Shown: one piece after another, positions 7,666 to 16,539 of the stretch
Layout: each line of letters opens with the position of its first letter
Numbering within the stretch: position 1 is the first letter of the stretch
Source of the DNA: Stutzerimonas stutzeri
GTDB taxonomy: Bacteria > Pseudomonadota > Gammaproteobacteria > Pseudomonadales > Pseudomonadaceae
Reading direction: 5' to 3'
Length of the DNA stretch: 64,000 nucleotides
Assembly: GCF_002909485.1 (NCBI RefSeq)
Contig: NZ_PPXG01000003.1
Coordinates: forward strand, 62,001-126,000
Position numbers and translations under genes: made by a program
Notes under the pieces: generated by a model
What the model was told of the DNA's origin: nothing
Seen by the model: the letters and a program-made list of their open reading frames with translations, nothing else
Database searches by the model: none

Positions 7666-9041
7666 GTATCTTGAGTCAGATTGGCTACAGCGGTGTGCGT
7701 GCTTCCCAGATCGCCCTGACGGCGACCGGGCAGAACATCGCCAACGTCAAAACCCCCGGGTTCAGCCGTCTGGCCCCCGAGCAGCATTCGGTTGCCGGCC
7801 AGACCGCGACCAGCATCGGCGGTGGCGTGCAGGTCAGCAGTATTCGTCGGCTGTCCAACGATTTCCAGAATCAGCAGCTCTGGCGCGCCAGCACCGACAA
7901 GAATTATTACGGCACCAGCCAGCAGTATCTGACGGCGCTGGAAGGCCTGATCCACAGTGAAGGCTCCAGTGTCAGCGTTGGCCTGGACAACTTCTTCGCC
8001 GCGCTCAGCGAAGCCAGCTCGACCCCCGAGTCCATCGCGTTGCGTCAGCAGATCACTGGCGAGGCCAAGCAACTGGCGCAGCGCTTCAACGGCCTGAACG
8101 GCAACATCGGCACCCAGCTCAATGCCCTCCAGGGCCAACGGGTGGCGATGGTCAGTGAGATCAACGGACTGTCCGGCAACATCGCCGAGCTGAATGCCGA
8201 GATCCTGAAAATGGAATCGGCTGGGCGCGATACCGCCACGCTGCGCGACTACCGCGAGAACCTGATCAAGGACCTCAGCCAGTACGCCGGCATCCGCGTT
8301 CAGGAAGTGGCCGACGGCACCCTGACCGTATCGCTGGCCAATGGGCAGCCGCTAGTCGCGGGCACCACGGCCGGCCAGTTGCGGGTTGAGCAGAACCTGG
8401 CCGGTGAGCAGGAACTGACCCTGGTGTTCGCCAAGACCTCTTTCCCCCTGGTGCAACAGGGTCTTGGAGGCTCGCTGGGCGCGCTCTACGACATGGAATA
8501 CGGTGCGCTGCGCCCCGCCCAGGCGGACTTGCACGATATGGCCGCGGCCCTTGCCCAGATGGTCAACGATACCCTGGCCGGAGGCTTCGATCTGAATGGC
8601 AATCCGGGCCAGCAGCTGTTCGTTTACACCCCCGGTAGCACCAGCGGCTTGCTCGCGGTGACCACACTGAGCCCGGAACAGCTGGCCTTCTCCTCCGCCG
8701 GCCAGAGCGGTACCGGCGAAGTCGGCAACAACGAGAACCTGCTGGCGCTGCTGGAGCTAAAGTCGGCCAAGGTCAACGTGGCTGGCAGCGACGTTCCGCT
8801 CAATGACGCCTACGCCGGTCTGGTTGGCCGCGTGGGTAGCGCCAGTCGGCAGAACAAGGCCGATTTGGCCGCCGCCACGGTCGTCGCCGAGCAGGCCCAG
8901 GCTCAGCGCGACAGCGTCAGTGCGGTGAACCTGGACGAGGAAGCCGTCAACCTCATGGCCTACGAGCAGGCCTACCAGGCCAACATGAAAGTCATCAGCA
9001 CTTCCAACGATCTGTTCAACGCCGTACTGGCGATGTTCTGA
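7662..9041 (+). CDS. flgK: FlgK, hook-filament junction protein (short form)
   Basis: HAP1, joins hook and filament. Starts at GTG 7662, overlapping the flgJ stop. The N-terminus has IGYSGVRASQIALTATGQNI and ANVKTPGFSRLAPEQHSVAG; the C-terminus has VNLDEEAVNLMAYEQAYQAN and MKVISTSNDLFNAVLAMF. At 459 aa it is clearly shorter than the roughly 550-680 aa FlgK of enteric and polar pseudomonad systems. The missing length is in the central exposed domain. Compact FlgK of this size is what I recall for lateral systems, which is inference. Confidence 0.95.
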   Translation: MSILSQIGYSGVRASQIALTATGQNIANVKTPGFSRLAPEQHSVAGQTATSIGGGVQVSSIRRLSNDFQNQQLWRASTDKNYYGTSQQYLTALEGLIHSEGSSVSVGLDNFFAALSEASSTPESIALRQQITGEAKQLAQRFNGLNGNIGTQLNALQGQRVAMVSEINGLSGNIAELNAEILKMESAGRDTATLRDYRENLIKDLSQYAGIRVQEVADGTLTVSLANGQPLVAGTTAGQLRVEQNLAGEQELTLVFAKTSFPLVQQGLGGSLGALYDMEYGALRPAQADLHDMAAALAQMVNDTLAGGFDLNGNPGQQLFVYTPGSTSGLLAVTTLSPEQLAFSSAGQSGTGEVGNNENLLALLELKSAKVNVAGSDVPLNDAYAGLVGRVGSASRQNKADLAAATVVAEQAQAQRDSVSAVNLDEEAVNLMAYEQAYQANMKVISTSNDLFNAVLAMF

Positions 9042-9077
9042 GCACCCGCCGCCCGATTCGACTGACGAGAAGACACC

Positions 9078-9986
9078 ATGCGCATTTCCAACGCCCAGAT
9101 CACCGCGATGATGCACGGCTCGCTGAACAACAGCTCCGAGAAGCTCGGCAAGCTGATGCAGCAGATGGCCAGCGGCGAGCGCATGCTGGTGCCATCCGAC
9201 GACCCGATCTCCGCGGTCCGTGTATTGCGTATCCAGCGCGAGGAGGCGAGCCTCACGCAGTACCGCACCAACATCGCCAATGTTTCCGGCAACCTGTCCA
9301 AGCAGGAGGCCAATCTAAAAGCGGCCTCCGACAGCATGCTGAGCATTCGCGATTTGCTGTTGTGGGCCGGCAATGGCAGCAACACCGATAAGGACCTCTC
9401 AGCCATCGCCAACGAGCTGGAATCGCTGGAAAACACCGTGCTGAGCTTCGCCAACGTGCGTGACGAGGAAGGCCGCTATCTGTTCTCCGGCACTCGCTCC
9501 AACCAGCCGGCGGTCGCACTCGTCGGTGGCGCCTACGTGTTGCAGGGCAACGACCAGCATCGCCAGGCGGCAGTGGCCAATGGCGTGCTGGTGGAGGAGA
9601 ACGTCACCGCGTCGCAGATATTCGGCGCTGATGTGGGCATGCTCAACGAGCTGCGCGCGCTGGTGCAGGTGCTCAAGGATCCGGCGCTGGATTCCACCGA
9701 TCCGGCAGTGCGCGCACAGATCACGGCGACCATGGACAAACTGGACACCACTCAGAGCAACCTGCTCGGCGCGGTCACCGATCTGGGCGGGCGACAGAAC
9801 ACGCTGATGTTGCTCAGTAGCAGCAATGAGGATGTCTCGCTGGTTAATCAGAAGATCGACGGTGAGTTGTCACGGCTGGATTACGCCGGTGCCAGCATTG
9901 ACCTGAACAACTATCAGCTGTCGCTACAGGCCACCCAAAAGACTTATCTGAAGATCAACGGCCTGTCCCTGTTCGGGATGCTCTGA
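9078..9986 (+). CDS. flgL: FlgL, hook-filament junction protein
   Basis: HAP3, 302 aa, flagellin fold. N-terminal MRISNAQITAMMHGSLNNSS and MQQMASGERMLVPSDDPISA resemble flagellin D0/D1; the C-terminus SRLDYAGASIDLNNYQLSLQ and ATQKTYLKINGLSLFGML is the characteristic FlgL ending. It follows flgK by 36 nt and precedes an unusual extra operon gene at 10002. Confidence 0.95.
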   Translation: MRISNAQITAMMHGSLNNSSEKLGKLMQQMASGERMLVPSDDPISAVRVLRIQREEASLTQYRTNIANVSGNLSKQEANLKAASDSMLSIRDLLLWAGNGSNTDKDLSAIANELESLENTVLSFANVRDEEGRYLFSGTRSNQPAVALVGGAYVLQGNDQHRQAAVANGVLVEENVTASQIFGADVGMLNELRALVQVLKDPALDSTDPAVRAQITATMDKLDTTQSNLLGAVTDLGGRQNTLMLLSSSNEDVSLVNQKIDGELSRLDYAGASIDLNNYQLSLQATQKTYLKINGLSLFGML

Positions 9987-10001
9987 GGCGAGGAAGCATG
10001 A

Positions 10002-11039
10002 ATGAAAATTGGTAAGCAGCTACCCGCTGTTTCCGCGATCAACCCCCAGGAGCGCCGCCAGACGCTGGTGCCGGACGCGCCTGCGGTGTCGCGGCGAGCG
10101 CCCGTGGTGGGCGATGCCTTGCATGCCGAAGCTGGCACCAAGAAAAGCACCAGCTTCAGCTTGCAACTCAACCAGCAGCTGTCCTCCATGCAGTCGGCGG
10201 AAAGTTATCTGAACGACCTGCACAGCCGGCTCTCGCAGCTCAAGCTGAGCCTCAGTCGCGAAATCAGCTCGCCGACGTCAAGCAGCGGCCCGGACGCGAT
10301 TCGTCACGCCATGCAGGAAGTCGAGCAGTTGCTTCGCGAGCGGAGCAAGCGTTCGGCTAATTCCCTGGATGCCACGCTGAAGCTGCGTCTGAGCGAGCCG
10401 GTGCGCAGCCGTTTCAGTCTGCAGGGGCTCGAGTCGCTGGAGGCGATCCGCCAGTCCGGGCGCGAAACGCTGCTTTTCAGTGGCGGTCGGCAGCTGGCTG
10501 AACCGGTGGCCGTGGTGCTGGACGACGACATGGGCGACGAGCAGATACTGCGGCGCTTCAACGGCAGCCTGGGCCAGGCCGGCATTCGTGCCGAGCTTGA
10601 TGACAGCGGTCGGCTCAAATTCTCTGCCCGTGAGAGCGACTGGCAGCAGCTCAAGGATCAGTTGGCCGTGCAGGGTGAAGACAAGCTTTTCGCCAAAGGC
10701 CGGTATCAGCGTGTGCAGAGCAGCGAAGAGCAGCTGCTGCGCTTCCCCGAGGACCCGCCGCTGGACTCGCTGCGCGAATTACGACGCATGCTCGATACGG
10801 TAGTCGCGGGGTTGGAAAAGGTCGGTGCACTGCGCGAACAGCTCGGTCAGCGGCAGCGCGAGATTCGAGAATTCCTGGCGCGGCAAGCCGATGTCGACGA
10901 GCAGCAGTGGGCCAAGGACTTTTCGCACTCGGTGTTCAATCTCATGCAGCGCAGCCCATCCAGCTATGCCGCCGTCACCCAGACGGTAGTGGCGCAAGCC
11001 AATATCAGCCGGTTCGCCGTGGTCAGCATGTTGTCCTGA
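10002..11039 (+). CDS. Uncharacterised flagellar-operon protein with a flagellin-like C-terminus
   Basis: 345 aa, last gene of the flg operon, 15 nt after flgL, with AGGAAG 5 nt before the ATG. I cannot assign it to a named family. The last 30 or so residues (TQTVVAQANISRFAVVSMLS) closely resemble the terminal D0 helix of flagellins (typical pattern LAQANQ..Q.vLSLL). The N-terminal third has a predicted coiled coil (QLNQQLSSMQSAESYLNDLH, SRLSQLKLSLSREIS, then VEQLLRERSKRSANSLDATL). The middle is mixed alpha/beta (LLFSGGRQLAEPVAVVLDDD). No signal peptide or membrane segment is seen. It could be a minor filament or junction subunit, an export-apparatus client, or a chaperone-like HAP partner; all are inference. 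Confidence 0.8.
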   Translation: MKIGKQLPAVSAINPQERRQTLVPDAPAVSRRAPVVGDALHAEAGTKKSTSFSLQLNQQLSSMQSAESYLNDLHSRLSQLKLSLSREISSPTSSSGPDAIRHAMQEVEQLLRERSKRSANSLDATLKLRLSEPVRSRFSLQGLESLEAIRQSGRETLLFSGGRQLAEPVAVVLDDDMGDEQILRRFNGSLGQAGIRAELDDSGRLKFSARESDWQQLKDQLAVQGEDKLFAKGRYQRVQSSEEQLLRFPEDPPLDSLRELRRMLDTVVAGLEKVGALREQLGQRQREIREFLARQADVDEQQWAKDFSHSVFNLMQRSPSSYAAVTQTVVAQANISRFAVVSMLS

Positions 11040-11106
11040 GCGTGCCCCTGATTCAAAGCCCGCACGACCGCCTTTCTAGGGCTTGCCCCATGGGAGGGGG
11101 CTTGCC

Positions 11107-12294
11107 CTACTGTAGAAACTTGATATCGGACGGGCGCTCGACAAGCAGCGTTTGCAGCTTATCGCCGAGTTTTCCGCTGTTCGGATCACGACCAATCACC
11201 ACGAGGCTGTCGCTCAGCTGGTTGGCCACGAGTATGAAGCGCCCGTCGGGTGAAATGGCGAACTCCCGTGGTTCGCGACCTTCGCTCGGGCGGCGCTGGA
11301 TTTCCCGCAGGGCGCCGTCGCTGTCGATAGCGAAGACGATGATGTGGTTGTAGTCGCCGCGGTCGCTGACATAGAGGAAACGGCCATCGGCCGAGGTGTG
11401 GATCGCCCCCGGTGAATGACGCACCTCGCTAGCGGCATCCTTCAGGTCCAGCAGTTGCCGGCGGATCAGGGTGCCGTCCGTGTAGTCGAAGCTCGCCACT
11501 TGGGCGCTTAGCTCGAGGGCGAGATAGGCGTGCTTGCCATTGGGGTGGAAGACCAGATGGCGCGGGCCGCTGCCCGCTGGCAGCTCAATGCTGGCGGGTT
11601 CGTCGGGTTGCAGGGGACGTTCGGCATTGCGCGGGTCGTAGCGGTAGACGAATACCTGATCGGCGCCCAGGTCGCTGACCAGCAGGCGCTTGTCGTCCGG
11701 GCTCGGTACGGCGGAGTGCACATGCGCCGCCTGCTGCCTCTCGGGGTGCACGCCGCTCGACTGATGCGCGAGAAGCTGCGTGACCGGCAGTGGCCGGCCA
11801 TCCTCGGCCAGCGGTATCACCGCCAGGCTGCCGCCCGGGTTCGGTCGCGCCCCGTAATTGCTGATGAACAGGTAGCGCCCGTCATGGCTGAGGCTGGCAT
11901 GGGTCGGTTCGTCGCCCAGGCTGATGTTCTGCCCGATCAGCTGGTGCTCGCCGCTGCTGTCGAGTTGCCAGGCGCTGACACGACCGACCGGGTCGGCGTG
12001 CGTTGGGCTGTTCTCGTTGGTGGCATAGAGGCGCCCGCGCTGCTCGTCCAGCACCAGCCAGGAGGGATTGTGGCTGGCGAGGGTCTGCAGCGGTTGCGGG
12101 TCGATCCGACCTTTCGCCGGATCGAAGCGCAGGCGCAGAACGCCCGGGCTGTCGCTGTCGTGCGTGTAGCTGCCGATCAGGATGTGCATGTCGTCGGTCT
12201 CAGCTCGCGCGCCGGCAGACAGCGTCGCGCCGATCAGCAGAGCGAGAGCGAGGCGAAGCAGTACGGGGCGTTTGCGCGTGGTCATTGATGTCAT
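11107..12294 (-). CDS. Lactonase-family beta-propeller protein (6-phosphogluconolactonase-like), exported
   Basis: The protein has a seven-bladed propeller pattern of the YbhE/Pgl (lactonase_2) family: ILIGSYTHDSDSPGVLRLRF, NPSWLVLDEQRGRLYATNEN, HVHSAVPSPDDKRLLVSDLG, SGPRHLVFHPNGKHAYLALE and the C-terminal REFAISPDGRFILVANQLSD. A signal peptide (LLRLALALLIGATLSAGARA) indicates export, unlike cytosolic E. coli Pgl. Start is uncertain between ATGs at 12321, 12294 and 12285; none has a strong Shine-Dalgarno sequence. It is convergent with the flg operon and divergent from the acyl-CoA dehydrogenase. The physiological lactone is not known. Confidence 0.85.
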   Translation of the reverse strand: MTSMTTRKRPVLLRLALALLIGATLSAGARAETDDMHILIGSYTHDSDSPGVLRLRFDPAKGRIDPQPLQTLASHNPSWLVLDEQRGRLYATNENSPTHADPVGRVSAWQLDSSGEHQLIGQNISLGDEPTHASLSHDGRYLFISNYGARPNPGGSLAVIPLAEDGRPLPVTQLLAHQSSGVHPERQQAAHVHSAVPSPDDKRLLVSDLGADQVFVYRYDPRNAERPLQPDEPASIELPAGSGPRHLVFHPNGKHAYLALELSAQVASFDYTDGTLIRRQLLDLKDAASEVRHSPGAIHTSADGRFLYVSDRGDYNHIIVFAIDSDGALREIQRRPSEGREPREFAISPDGRFILVANQLSDSLVVIGRDPNSGKLGDKLQTLLVERPSDIKFLQ

Positions 12295-12414
12295 GCCACT
12301 ATGACCACCGTGGGCGGCCAACGCTCCCGAAGACGTTGTTCGAACAATACCCGACTGTCAGGGTCTGATATGCACCTGGGCGGACGCCAGCCACCCGCGA
12401 ATTCAGGAAGATTC

Positions 12415-13572
12415 ATGGACCACTTGCTACCCGTTCAGCTCGTCGAATTGCAAAACGTCGCCGCCGATCTGGCTGAAACCGTCATTGCGCCGCTGGCGGC
12501 CGAGGTCGATGCCAACTGCCGCTGGCCCGCCCATTCGCTGCGAGCACTTGGCGACGCCGGGCTGCTCGGGCTGCAGGTGCCAAGCGAACTGGGCGGCCTG
12601 GGGCAGGGGCTGCTGGGCTTGTGCGTGATTACCGAAACCATCGCCCGCGCCTGCCCGTCGTCGGCGCTGTGCTACGGCATGCATTGCGTGGCGACCGCGG
12701 TGATCGCGGCCAAGGCCACCGAGCATCAGCGCGAACACTACCTGCGGGAGATCGCCGCGGGACAGCACATCACCACGCTGGCGCTCTCCGAGCGGGGTAC
12801 CGGCGCGCATTTCTACCTGCCGGAAACCCGTCTGGATGCCGACGGCGAAGATTTCCTGATCGACGGTACCAAGCAGTTCGTTACTAACGGCGACCATGCT
12901 GACTCCTACGTCGTGTCCACCGTCGCGGCGGGCGCCGAGGCGGGGGATTTCAGCTGCCTGATCGTCGATCAGGGCAGTGCCGGCATGCACTGGCTCGAGC
13001 CCTGGGCCGGCTTTGGCATGCGTGGCAATTCCTCGCGGCCGCTGCAGCTCGATCGCGTCCGGGTGCCGGCGAGCAATCTGCTCGGCGAGCCGGGCGATCA
13101 GGTCTGGTACGTGTTCGAGGTGGTCGCGCCGTTCTTCCTCATGGCCATGGCCGGCACCTATCTGGGCGTTGCCCAGGCGGCGCTGGACGAGGCGAGCCTG
13201 CATCTGCGCTCGCGGCATTACAGCCATTCCGGCGAGTCGCTGCGGGATGTGGAAAGCCTGCAGATCCGCTATGGCGAACTCTGGACCGAGCTGGTCAAGA
13301 CCCGCGCGCTGGTGCGCGAAGCCGCACGCCGGGGCGATGGCGCCCACCCCGAGGCGTTGTCGTTCATCCTGGCGTGCAAGGCCGATGCGGCGGAGACCGC
13401 AGTGCGTCTGGCCAACGAGGCGATGACCCTCTGCGGCGGCGCGGCCTATCGCGAGAACAGTCGTGTCGCCCGTCTGCTGCGTGACGCGCGGGCCGCGCAC
13501 GTGATGACCCCCACCACCGGCCTGCTCAAGCTCTGGACCGGTCGCAGCCTGCTGGGGCTGCCGCTGCTATGA
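12415..13572 (+). CDS. Acyl-CoA dehydrogenase family protein
   Basis: 385 aa flavoprotein. The start ATG at 12415 has AGGAAG 5 nt upstream. N-terminal helical domain (DHLLPVQLVELQNVAADLAE), the ACAD signature region (LALSERGTGAHFYLPETRLD, then GTKQFVTNGDHADSYVV), a beta domain, and the C-terminal helical bundle (LANEAMTLCGGAAYRENSRV, matching the Q.mGG.Gy.. motif in a variant form). FAD-dependent alpha,beta-dehydrogenation or a related flavin reaction is expected; the substrate cannot be told. It overlaps the following hybrid kinase by 4 nt (ATGA), so the two are translationally linked. Confidence 0.9.
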   Translation: MDHLLPVQLVELQNVAADLAETVIAPLAAEVDANCRWPAHSLRALGDAGLLGLQVPSELGGLGQGLLGLCVITETIARACPSSALCYGMHCVATAVIAAKATEHQREHYLREIAAGQHITTLALSERGTGAHFYLPETRLDADGEDFLIDGTKQFVTNGDHADSYVVSTVAAGAEAGDFSCLIVDQGSAGMHWLEPWAGFGMRGNSSRPLQLDRVRVPASNLLGEPGDQVWYVFEVVAPFFLMAMAGTYLGVAQAALDEASLHLRSRHYSHSGESLRDVESLQIRYGELWTELVKTRALVREAARRGDGAHPEALSFILACKADAAETAVRLANEAMTLCGGAAYRENSRVARLLRDARAAHVMTPTTGLLKLWTGRSLLGLPLL

Positions 13573-16355
13573 GCGAGCTGCTGCTCGATCAGATCGCGCT
13601 GCTGGAGGCAGGCGATGCCGCGTTGCGCGAGCAGATCGACAGCTGGGCGGCCGCCCACGGTCTGCAGGTGCGCAGCCTTGATCCAGGCGCGTTGCTGCCC
13701 GATGAGAACGAGCCGGCGCTGGTGCTGCTGGCGCCCGGTCTGCAACGCCCGGTGGCGCAGGCCCGGCAGCTGCGCAGTCGCTGGAAGGCCACCCAGTTGC
13801 TGTTCCTCAGCGATGAGGCGGGCGTCGACTCGCTGCACCGCGAGCTGGGCCCGGCGCCGTTGCTCGGGCCTCACTGGTCGATCGTCACCCTCGGCTCCAG
13901 CGCGCTGGCGCAGCTTGATCAGGCCTTGGCCAGCGTGCGGCGGCGGGCGCGCCTGCGCACCACGTTGGCGCAGGCCAACGCGATGGTCGATGGCGGCCAG
14001 TTGAGCAAGCGTTCGTCACCCACGGCAGAGCTCTATCTGCATCATTTCATCGACGCGGCACGCGACGCCATCGTCGGTCTCGACCGCGCCGGGGCGGTGC
14101 TCTACTGGAGCGCCGGTGCCGCTGAGCTGTTCGGCCTGGGCCGTGGCGAGGTGCTACGCCGTGCGGCGAGCGGGCTGCCGTTCTGGAGCGACGAGCTGGG
14201 CCAGGCCCTGGCGCAGGTCCAGGATTGCGACACGACGCTGACCCTGCAGCATGAAGACGCGGATAACGGGCGAACGCTGGAGATCGTCGTCGCCGCCGTG
14301 TGTTCTGCGGATGGCGCAGTGGTGGGCGCGGCACTGACCTTGCGCGATGTCTCGGCGCTGGTCGCGGAGCGTCGCGCCAACGAGCTGCATGGTCGTCAGC
14401 TCAGCGAGGAGCGCGCCCACCTGCAACGGCTTTTCGACCAGGCGCCGGGCTTCATCGCCATCACCGAAGGGCCGCAGCACGAGCTGAAGATCGCCAATCG
14501 CGCCTTCCACCAGCTGGTCGGCGCCCGCGAGCTGCTCGGGCGTCCGGCGCTCAAGGCGTTTCCGCAACTGGAAAGCCGCGCGCTCTCTGACTTGCTACAG
14601 CAGGTCTATGTCACCGGGCGGCCCTATATCGGCCGCGACATCGCCGTGCGCGTGCGCCCGCAGGCCGGCGGTAAGGCCGAGCGTCACTATGTGAATTTCA
14701 TTTTCCAGCCGGTGTTCAGCGAGGACGAGCAGGTCAGCGGCATCTTTTGCCAGGGCCATGATGTCACCGCCCAGGTGCTGGCGCAGCAGGCGCTGCAGCG
14801 CTCCAGCGAGCAGCTGCAGGAGCTGGTCGAGGAGCGCACCCGCGAGCTGGAACTCAGCCGCCAGGCGCTGTATCAGTCGCAGAAGCTCGAGGCCATCGGC
14901 AAGCTCACCGGCGGCGTGGCACACGACTTCAACAACGTGCTGCAGGTGATCGCCGGTAATCTGCAATTGCTGCAGCCGCTGGTGGAGGCCAACCGTGGCG
15001 CGGCGAAGCGGGTCGATGCGGCCAGCTCCGCCGTCGAGCGCGGTGCCAAGCTGGCGCGGCAACTGCTGGCCTTCGCCCGTCGGCAGCCGCTGCGCCCGCA
15101 GCCGACCAACCTTAGCCGGCTTTTGCGCGACCTCGACGAGCTGCTGCGCCAGGCGTTGGGCGAGCGCATCGAAATCGAAACCGTGGTGGCTGGCGGGCTG
15201 TGGACGACGATGGTCGACCCGAACCAGCTCGAACAGGTGGTGCTGAACCTGGCGATCAATGCCCGCGATGCCATGCCTGATGGGGGCAAGCTCACCCTGG
15301 AGCTGGGCAACGCCATGCTCGACGAGCACTACACCGGTACCCAGATCGACGTCGCGCCAGGGCAATACGTGTTGCTGGCGGTGTCGGACACAGGCGTTGG
15401 CATGCCCGCCAACATTATCGAACAGGCCTTCGAACCGTTCTTCACCACCAAGCCAGAAGGGCAGGGCACCGGGCTGGGGCTGAGCATGGCCTACGGCTTC
15501 GCCAAGCAGAGCGGCGGGCATATCCGCCTGTACAGCGAACCGGGTGCCGGCACGAGCGTGAAGCTCTACCTGCCGCGCACCGAGCAACCCGAGGTACAGG
15601 CGCAGCCATCCACCGTCGGGCCGGTGGTGGGCGGCAGCGAAACCATCCTGGTGGTCGAGGACGATCTGCCGGTGCAGGCCACGGTGATCGAGCTGCTCAC
15701 CGGCCTCGGCTATTCGGTGCTGCGCGCCAACGATGCGCAGAGCGCCCTGAGCATCCTGCAGAGCGGCCTTTCCATCGACCTGCTGTTCACCGATGTGGTC
15801 ATGCCGGGGCCGCTCAGCAGCACCGAACTGGCGCGCCAGGCTCGCGTGTTGCTGCCGGATATCGCCGTGCTGTTCACCTCCGGCTACACGCGCAATGCCA
15901 TCGTGCATGGCGGGCGCCTCGATCCGGGCGTGGAGCTGCTGAGCAAGCCCTATCGGCAGGAAGACCTGGCGCGCAAGGTGCGCCAGTTGCTGGGCACGCA
16001 GCACAGCGACGACAAACCCGTCGAGCAGCAGTGGGTGATGGTGGTGGAGGACCAGCCGCAACTGCTGGTGCTGGCCTGTGAGATGGTCGAGGAGCTGGGC
16101 TACCGCGCCTGCGGCTATCCGAATGCTGAAGCGGCCGCGCAGGGGCTGCACGAACAGCGCTTCGATCACCTGTTGCTGGACGTCAATCTGCCGGGCCGAT
16201 CAGGCCCCGACTTCGCCGCCGAGGCCTTGCGAACCCAGCCATGGCTGCGGCTGGTATTCGTCTCCGGTGAAGGGCGTATCGAAAGCAACCTGCCGGCGCG
16301 CTCGCTGCCCAAGCCGTTCAGCTTCGACCAGCTCGCCGAGATCCTGCAGGGGTAA
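13569..16355 (+). CDS. Hybrid sensor histidine kinase with two receiver domains
   Basis: 928 aa, soluble. Residues about 1-150 are an alpha/beta region without transmembrane segments that resembles a degenerate receiver. PAS domains follow at about 155-275 (AARDAIVGLDRAGAVLYWSA) and 285-400 (LFDQAPGFIAITEGPQHELK). Then HisKA with phospho-accepting His452 in GGVAHDFNN, and HATPase (NQLEQVVLNLAINARDAMPD, DTGVGMP, GQGTGLGLSMAYG). Receiver 1 has Asp742 (FTDVVMPG) and receiver 2 Asp871 (LLLDVNLPG). No separate response regulator is adjacent. Coupling to an acyl-CoA dehydrogenase gene is unusual. Confidence 0.93.
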   Translation: MSELLLDQIALLEAGDAALREQIDSWAAAHGLQVRSLDPGALLPDENEPALVLLAPGLQRPVAQARQLRSRWKATQLLFLSDEAGVDSLHRELGPAPLLGPHWSIVTLGSSALAQLDQALASVRRRARLRTTLAQANAMVDGGQLSKRSSPTAELYLHHFIDAARDAIVGLDRAGAVLYWSAGAAELFGLGRGEVLRRAASGLPFWSDELGQALAQVQDCDTTLTLQHEDADNGRTLEIVVAAVCSADGAVVGAALTLRDVSALVAERRANELHGRQLSEERAHLQRLFDQAPGFIAITEGPQHELKIANRAFHQLVGARELLGRPALKAFPQLESRALSDLLQQVYVTGRPYIGRDIAVRVRPQAGGKAERHYVNFIFQPVFSEDEQVSGIFCQGHDVTAQVLAQQALQRSSEQLQELVEERTRELELSRQALYQSQKLEAIGKLTGGVAHDFNNVLQVIAGNLQLLQPLVEANRGAAKRVDAASSAVERGAKLARQLLAFARRQPLRPQPTNLSRLLRDLDELLRQALGERIEIETVVAGGLWTTMVDPNQLEQVVLNLAINARDAMPDGGKLTLELGNAMLDEHYTGTQIDVAPGQYVLLAVSDTGVGMPANIIEQAFEPFFTTKPEGQGTGLGLSMAYGFAKQSGGHIRLYSEPGAGTSVKLYLPRTEQPEVQAQPSTVGPVVGGSETILVVEDDLPVQATVIELLTGLGYSVLRANDAQSALSILQSGLSIDLLFTDVVMPGPLSSTELARQARVLLPDIAVLFTSGYTRNAIVHGGRLDPGVELLSKPYRQEDLARKVRQLLGTQHSDDKPVEQQWVMVVEDQPQLLVLACEMVEELGYRACGYPNAEAAAQGLHEQRFDHLLLDVNLPGRSGPDFAAEALRTQPWLRLVFVSGEGRIESNLPARSLPKPFSFDQLAEILQG

Positions 16356-16539
16356 GGGCCTCGCCGCGTGCCTGGGGGCGGGCGCCGCTGCGCGACAAGC
16401 CATGCAGGCCGATGGCGACGGGCGCCGCCAGGGCCAGCCAGCTCAGCCAATCGCCCGCGCCTTCGGACACCAGCCCGGCGATCAGCCCGAGCATGGACAG
16501 CACGCCGATCAGCACCGGCCACAACCAGATGCGCATCAT
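16318..16539 (-). CDS. Small membrane protein of the PepSY/TonB-receptor operon
   Basis: About 73 aa beginning MMRIWLWPVLIGVLSMLGLI, with two predicted membrane helices (PVLIGVLSMLGLIAGLVSEG and WLSWLALAAPVAIGLHGLS). It starts within the ATGA overlap with the upstream PepSY gene (16536-16539). Its 3' end overlaps the end of the convergent histidine kinase gene by about 38 nt. Such short membrane ORFs commonly accompany PepSY/TonB-receptor operons; no function is proposed beyond that. Confidence 0.75.
   Translation of the reverse strand: MMRIWLWPVLIGVLSMLGLIAGLVSEGAGDWLSWLALAAPVAIGLHGLSRSGARPQARGEALTPAGSRRAGRS

Noticed and set aside
14595..16169. 524-codon minus-strand frame opposite the hybrid kinase
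   Set aside because: Shadow ORF; no motifs, His/Gln/Arg/Leu-biased composition, and the forward frame carries all HisKA/HATPase/REC residues.
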